From CAZNPH01 sp964574985 (GTDB taxonomy: Bacteria; Bacteroidota; Bacteroidia; Bacteroidales; SM23-62), in the NCBI GenBank assembly GCA_964574985.1, contig CAZNPH010000013.1, positions 1-64,000 on the forward strand: DNA of 64,000 bases, given 5' to 3'. The notes beneath the pieces are model-generated. The model was not told where the DNA came from. It did not search any database and saw only the letters and a program-made list of their open reading frames with translations. A program made the translations under genes and the position numbers. This document shows positions 62,901 to 64,000 of this stretch, in pieces (the first letter of the stretch is position 1; every line of letters begins with the position of its first letter).

Positions 62901-63282
62901 TACCCAGAACATCCGCAACGGGGACCGTTTCTCCGTGTTCAATTCCGAGATCCGCTGGCCGGTGATCCGTTATTTTGCCAACCATCCCATCAGTTCCAAT
63001 TTCTGGAACAATCTTCAGCTGGTGGGATTCTTCGATATTGGCACGGCATGGAGCGGCCCCCACCCGTATGCCAAAGAAAATGCATACGATACGGAAATAC
63101 TTGAAAGCGGCCCCATCACCGTAACCATCGATACCAACCGTGATCCCATTGTGGCGGGTTACGGAGCCGGCATAAGGGCCATGTTGCTGGGTTATTTTGT
63201 TCGTTTTGACTGGGCCTGGGGCATTGAGAACAACGTAATCCTTCCCAGAATTTTCTACTTTTCCTTATCTTTGGATTTTTAG
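59977..63282 (+). CDS. Exported beta-propeller protein with peptidase-MA-like N-terminus and barrel-like C-terminus
   Basis: An 1101-residue envelope protein. ATG 59977 starts a signal peptide (MVQKANIHILLPALLFFLTG); an earlier in-frame TTG adds 54 unlikely residues. Residues about 30-275 resemble a gluzincin (peptidase MA-like) fold (YLREEIHRVENFFDYTLEKR, DWYLKGLISYVARGWDFE), but the zinc motif HExxH reads LINEMIY, so it is probably inactive. About 290-560 form a TolB-like propeller (ISPGDRHIAFVTNESGKYKI, LAWHPTGRILTFI). The last 400 residues are beta-rich, ending VILPRIFYFSLSLDF, typical of an outer-membrane barrel. The function is unknown; scaffold or secretion roles are possible. Confidence 0.75.
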   Translation: MVQKANIHILLPALLFFLTGLHLDAQFYNGHQMTFGKNRVQYDDFYWYFYRYDKYDVYFNQNGKALAQYTADYLREEIHRVENFFDYTLEKRLIFIVYNKLTDYRQSNIGLITGKEDYNTGGATRILRNKVFVYFQGDHKELEEQITASVTEILINEMIYGNDLRQNVANSTLINLPDWYLKGLISYVARGWDFELENHVKDGILSGRYVRFNRLTGQDAIYAGHSFWRFIGENYGKSVIPNIIYLTRINKNSNSGFLYVLGLNIKELSREWQAYYKNLFEEPDTERNLPETGKILKKTRPKKVYEQIRISPGDRHIAFVTNESGKYKIWLYDSQTGKKKKIYRKGHRLDQIPDYTYPVLAWHPTGRILTFITEEEGQLRLNYYTLENREITSINLLHFEKVLDFRYSEDGFKLVLSGVVEGQTDIYVHNIAAGTNEKITDDIYDDHHPRFVNDSKQILFTSNRPADSAFAFVDGEPLYSKYFTYDMYLADYDREPGKPPRIRKVSDEGCDNDIQPYETERNEFTYLSDRNGIFNRFVAQYDSTISFIDTVTHYRYFTESYPVTNYSRNILGQDINPETGTYGEIIYHDGRYKLFQGELVKRENAFQGDFVKTEFRKEHSEMLARQDSLRQMEEEVIHIENIRDNRLITGNQDTLRLGSDKIEINNYVFEQEKLNYYNEKLSGDNVNVNVVLDTNTLIRPYIRIYETSFYINHIVNQIDFNFLNESYQPFTGGAVYYNPGFNMLFKLGTNDLFEDYKIVGGVRFSSDFDSNEYLLSFENLKKRLDRQIIFHRQAFKNLAANALVKTHSNQILFSLRWPFNQVTSLKTTLSGRYDRNVFLSTDLKNLNEDNYNRYWAGLKFEYIFDNTRDLGLNLYHGTRYKIFSEAYKQVNGVRDNLFVVGADFRNYIRIHRTLIWANRFAASASYGSARLIYYLGSVDNWTKLNPRVETFDRSIPVDYSKNYAYQTLATNMRGFTQNIRNGDRFSVFNSEIRWPVIRYFANHPISSNFWNNLQLVGFFDIGTAWSGPHPYAKENAYDTEILESGPITVTIDTNRDPIVAGYGAGIRAMLLGYFVRFDWAWGIENNVILPRIFYFSLSLDF

Positions 63283-63304
63283 AGAAAAATCAAAATTATC
63301 AATC

Positions 63305-63673
63305 ATGAGCCCTTCCACCATTTTTACCCTGATGATGATCGGTCTGCTTGCCGGGATGGTCAGCGGCTTTTTCGGGGTAGGCGGCGGCATCATAATGGTC
63401 CCGGCCCTGGTCTTCATTATGGGCCTCTCCCAGCACCAGGCCCAGGGAACGAGTCTGGCCGTCATGGTGCTCCCGGTAGTCCTTCTTGGAGCGATCAACT
63501 ATTATAAAGCGGGATATATCAACATCCGTTTCGCCATATTTGTGATCATTGCCTTCGTTGCAGGAGTTTATCTGGGTTCTCTCGCCTCCATCAGTCTGCC
63601 TGACGCAACCCTCAGAAAAGCATTCGGTGTCCTTATGATCATCGCGGGAATCAAAATGATCCTCCAAAAATAA
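63305..63673 (+). CDS. Half-length TauE/SafE (TSUP) family membrane protein
   Basis: A 122-residue protein with four predicted helices. It matches one half of a TSUP transporter: GLLAGMVSGFFGVGGGIIMV and PALVFIMGLSQHQAQGTSLA are the family signature, followed by NYYKAGYINIRFAIFVIIAF and ATLRKAFGVLMIIAGIKMIL. Full-length members have two such repeats (about 240-270 residues) that export sulfite, sulfonates or other anions. A half-size protein would need to dimerise. Such short versions are known in Bacteroidota, so truncation need not mean loss. It is 22 bp downstream of the propeller gene. Confidence 0.88.
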   Translation: MSPSTIFTLMMIGLLAGMVSGFFGVGGGIIMVPALVFIMGLSQHQAQGTSLAVMVLPVVLLGAINYYKAGYINIRFAIFVIIAFVAGVYLGSLASISLPDATLRKAFGVLMIIAGIKMILQK

Positions 63674-63679
63674 CCACCC

Positions 63680-64000
63680 ATGGATCACAAAGACAGAATA
63701 CAGTCCATTACAAAAAAAAATCTTGGAGAGATCATCGTGATCCGGAGGCATTTGCATCAACATCCCGAGCTGTCCTTCGAAGAACATAAAACCGCCGCCT
63801 ATATTGCAGGCAAACTGAAAGAATACGGGATCCCCTGTGAAACGGGAATTGCCGGAACCGGCATCTGCGCAACTATCCGGGGCAACAACCCCCGGGGAAA
63901 AATGATCGCCCTCCGCGCCGAACTGGATGCATTGCCCGTGGAAGAAAAATCCGGTCTGCCGTTCAGTTCCAGGGTGCCGGGGAAAATGCATGCCTGCGGA
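63680..64000 (+). CDS. M20-family amidohydrolase (partial, runs off the window)
   Basis: Only the first 107 residues are present. RRHLHQHPELSFEEHKTAAY is the N-terminal signature of amidohydrolase/carboxypeptidase M20D enzymes, followed by YGIPCETGIAGTGICATIRG and IALRAELDALPVEE, the first metal-binding Asp region (usually RADMDALP; here RAELDALP), and the final KMHACG, which would be followed by His-Asp. These enzymes cleave N-acyl amino acids or hippurate-like amides. It starts 6 bp after the TSUP gene, so an operon is likely. Confidence 0.9.
   Translation, partial: MDHKDRIQSITKKNLGEIIVIRRHLHQHPELSFEEHKTAAYIAGKLKEYGIPCETGIAGTGICATIRGNNPRGKMIALRAELDALPVEEKSGLPFSSRVPGKMHACG

Noticed and set aside
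1..64000. tRNA, rRNA, tmRNA or riboswitch genes
   Set aside because: No characteristic cloverleaf, rRNA core or riboswitch sequence was noticed by eye in the intergenic stretches; a covariance-model search would be decisive.

Overview
The window looks like a Bacteroidota chromosome segment, probably Bacteroidales/Marinilabiliales-like. This is inferred from three type IX secretion (T9SS) sorting domains, BACON domains, TAnnTTTG -7 promoter boxes, a GldL-like membrane protein, a FloA/NfeD pair and carbohydrate-degrading genes. Most of it is GC-rich. Two segments are visibly poorer in GC, and each is bounded by a repeat.

Layout. 0-6.4 kb: a frameshifted and truncated HtrA protease, Hsp20, a lipoprotein glycosidase, a GT2 glycosyltransferase, a GldL-like membrane protein, the fused remains of a CusA/CusB metal-efflux locus, and a PEBP-family protein. 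6.8-10.3 kb: a 1188-residue secreted beta-helix/LamG/BACON/T9SS protein. 10.4-15.0 kb: a composite-transposon-like segment between 42-bp inverted repeats (39/42 identical). It holds degenerate IS1634-type transposase remnants at both ends and a two-gene cargo: a Tat-exported Gfo/Idh/MocA oxidoreductase and a tetraheme NapC/NirT cytochrome fused to a SUMF1-like domain. 15-24.7 kb: a polysaccharide region with a nucleoside-type MFS transporter, a sulfatase, broken GH106 and GH29 genes, an SGNH esterase and a GH28 enzyme. 24.8-43 kb: housekeeping genes including floA, nfeD-like, clpS, recA, an S9 peptidase, miaA, smpB, a LOG-family gene, uvrA, a lytic transglycosylase and an ECF sigma factor with a membrane-anchored barrel protein.

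43.1-48.1 kb: an AT-richer island inserted at the 3' end of lpd. It is flanked by a 50-bp perfect direct repeat that copies the lpd C-terminus. It carries a complete EcoRII-like restriction-modification set (C5 methyltransferase, Vsr mismatch endonuclease, EcoRII-type endonuclease), an S24/LexA-like repressor and a short thermonuclease-like protein. No recombinase is visible. 48-64 kb: lpd, a 1710-residue modular T9SS protein, a TPR/SpoIIE phosphatase, meaB, a DUF1573 protein, a beta-propeller/outer-membrane protein, a half-length TauE/SafE protein and the start of an M20 amidohydrolase.

How the genes work together. The sulfatase, rhamnosidase, fucosidase, galacturonidase and esterase genes suggest past or present use of a sulfated or pectin-like polysaccharide, although two of them are now pseudogenes. 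The RM island is a self-contained defence or addiction unit. The transposon-like cargo could be a periplasmic sugar-oxidising redox pair. The many lesions (htrA, cusA/cusB, GH106, GH29, two transposases) suggest ongoing gene decay or some assembly error.
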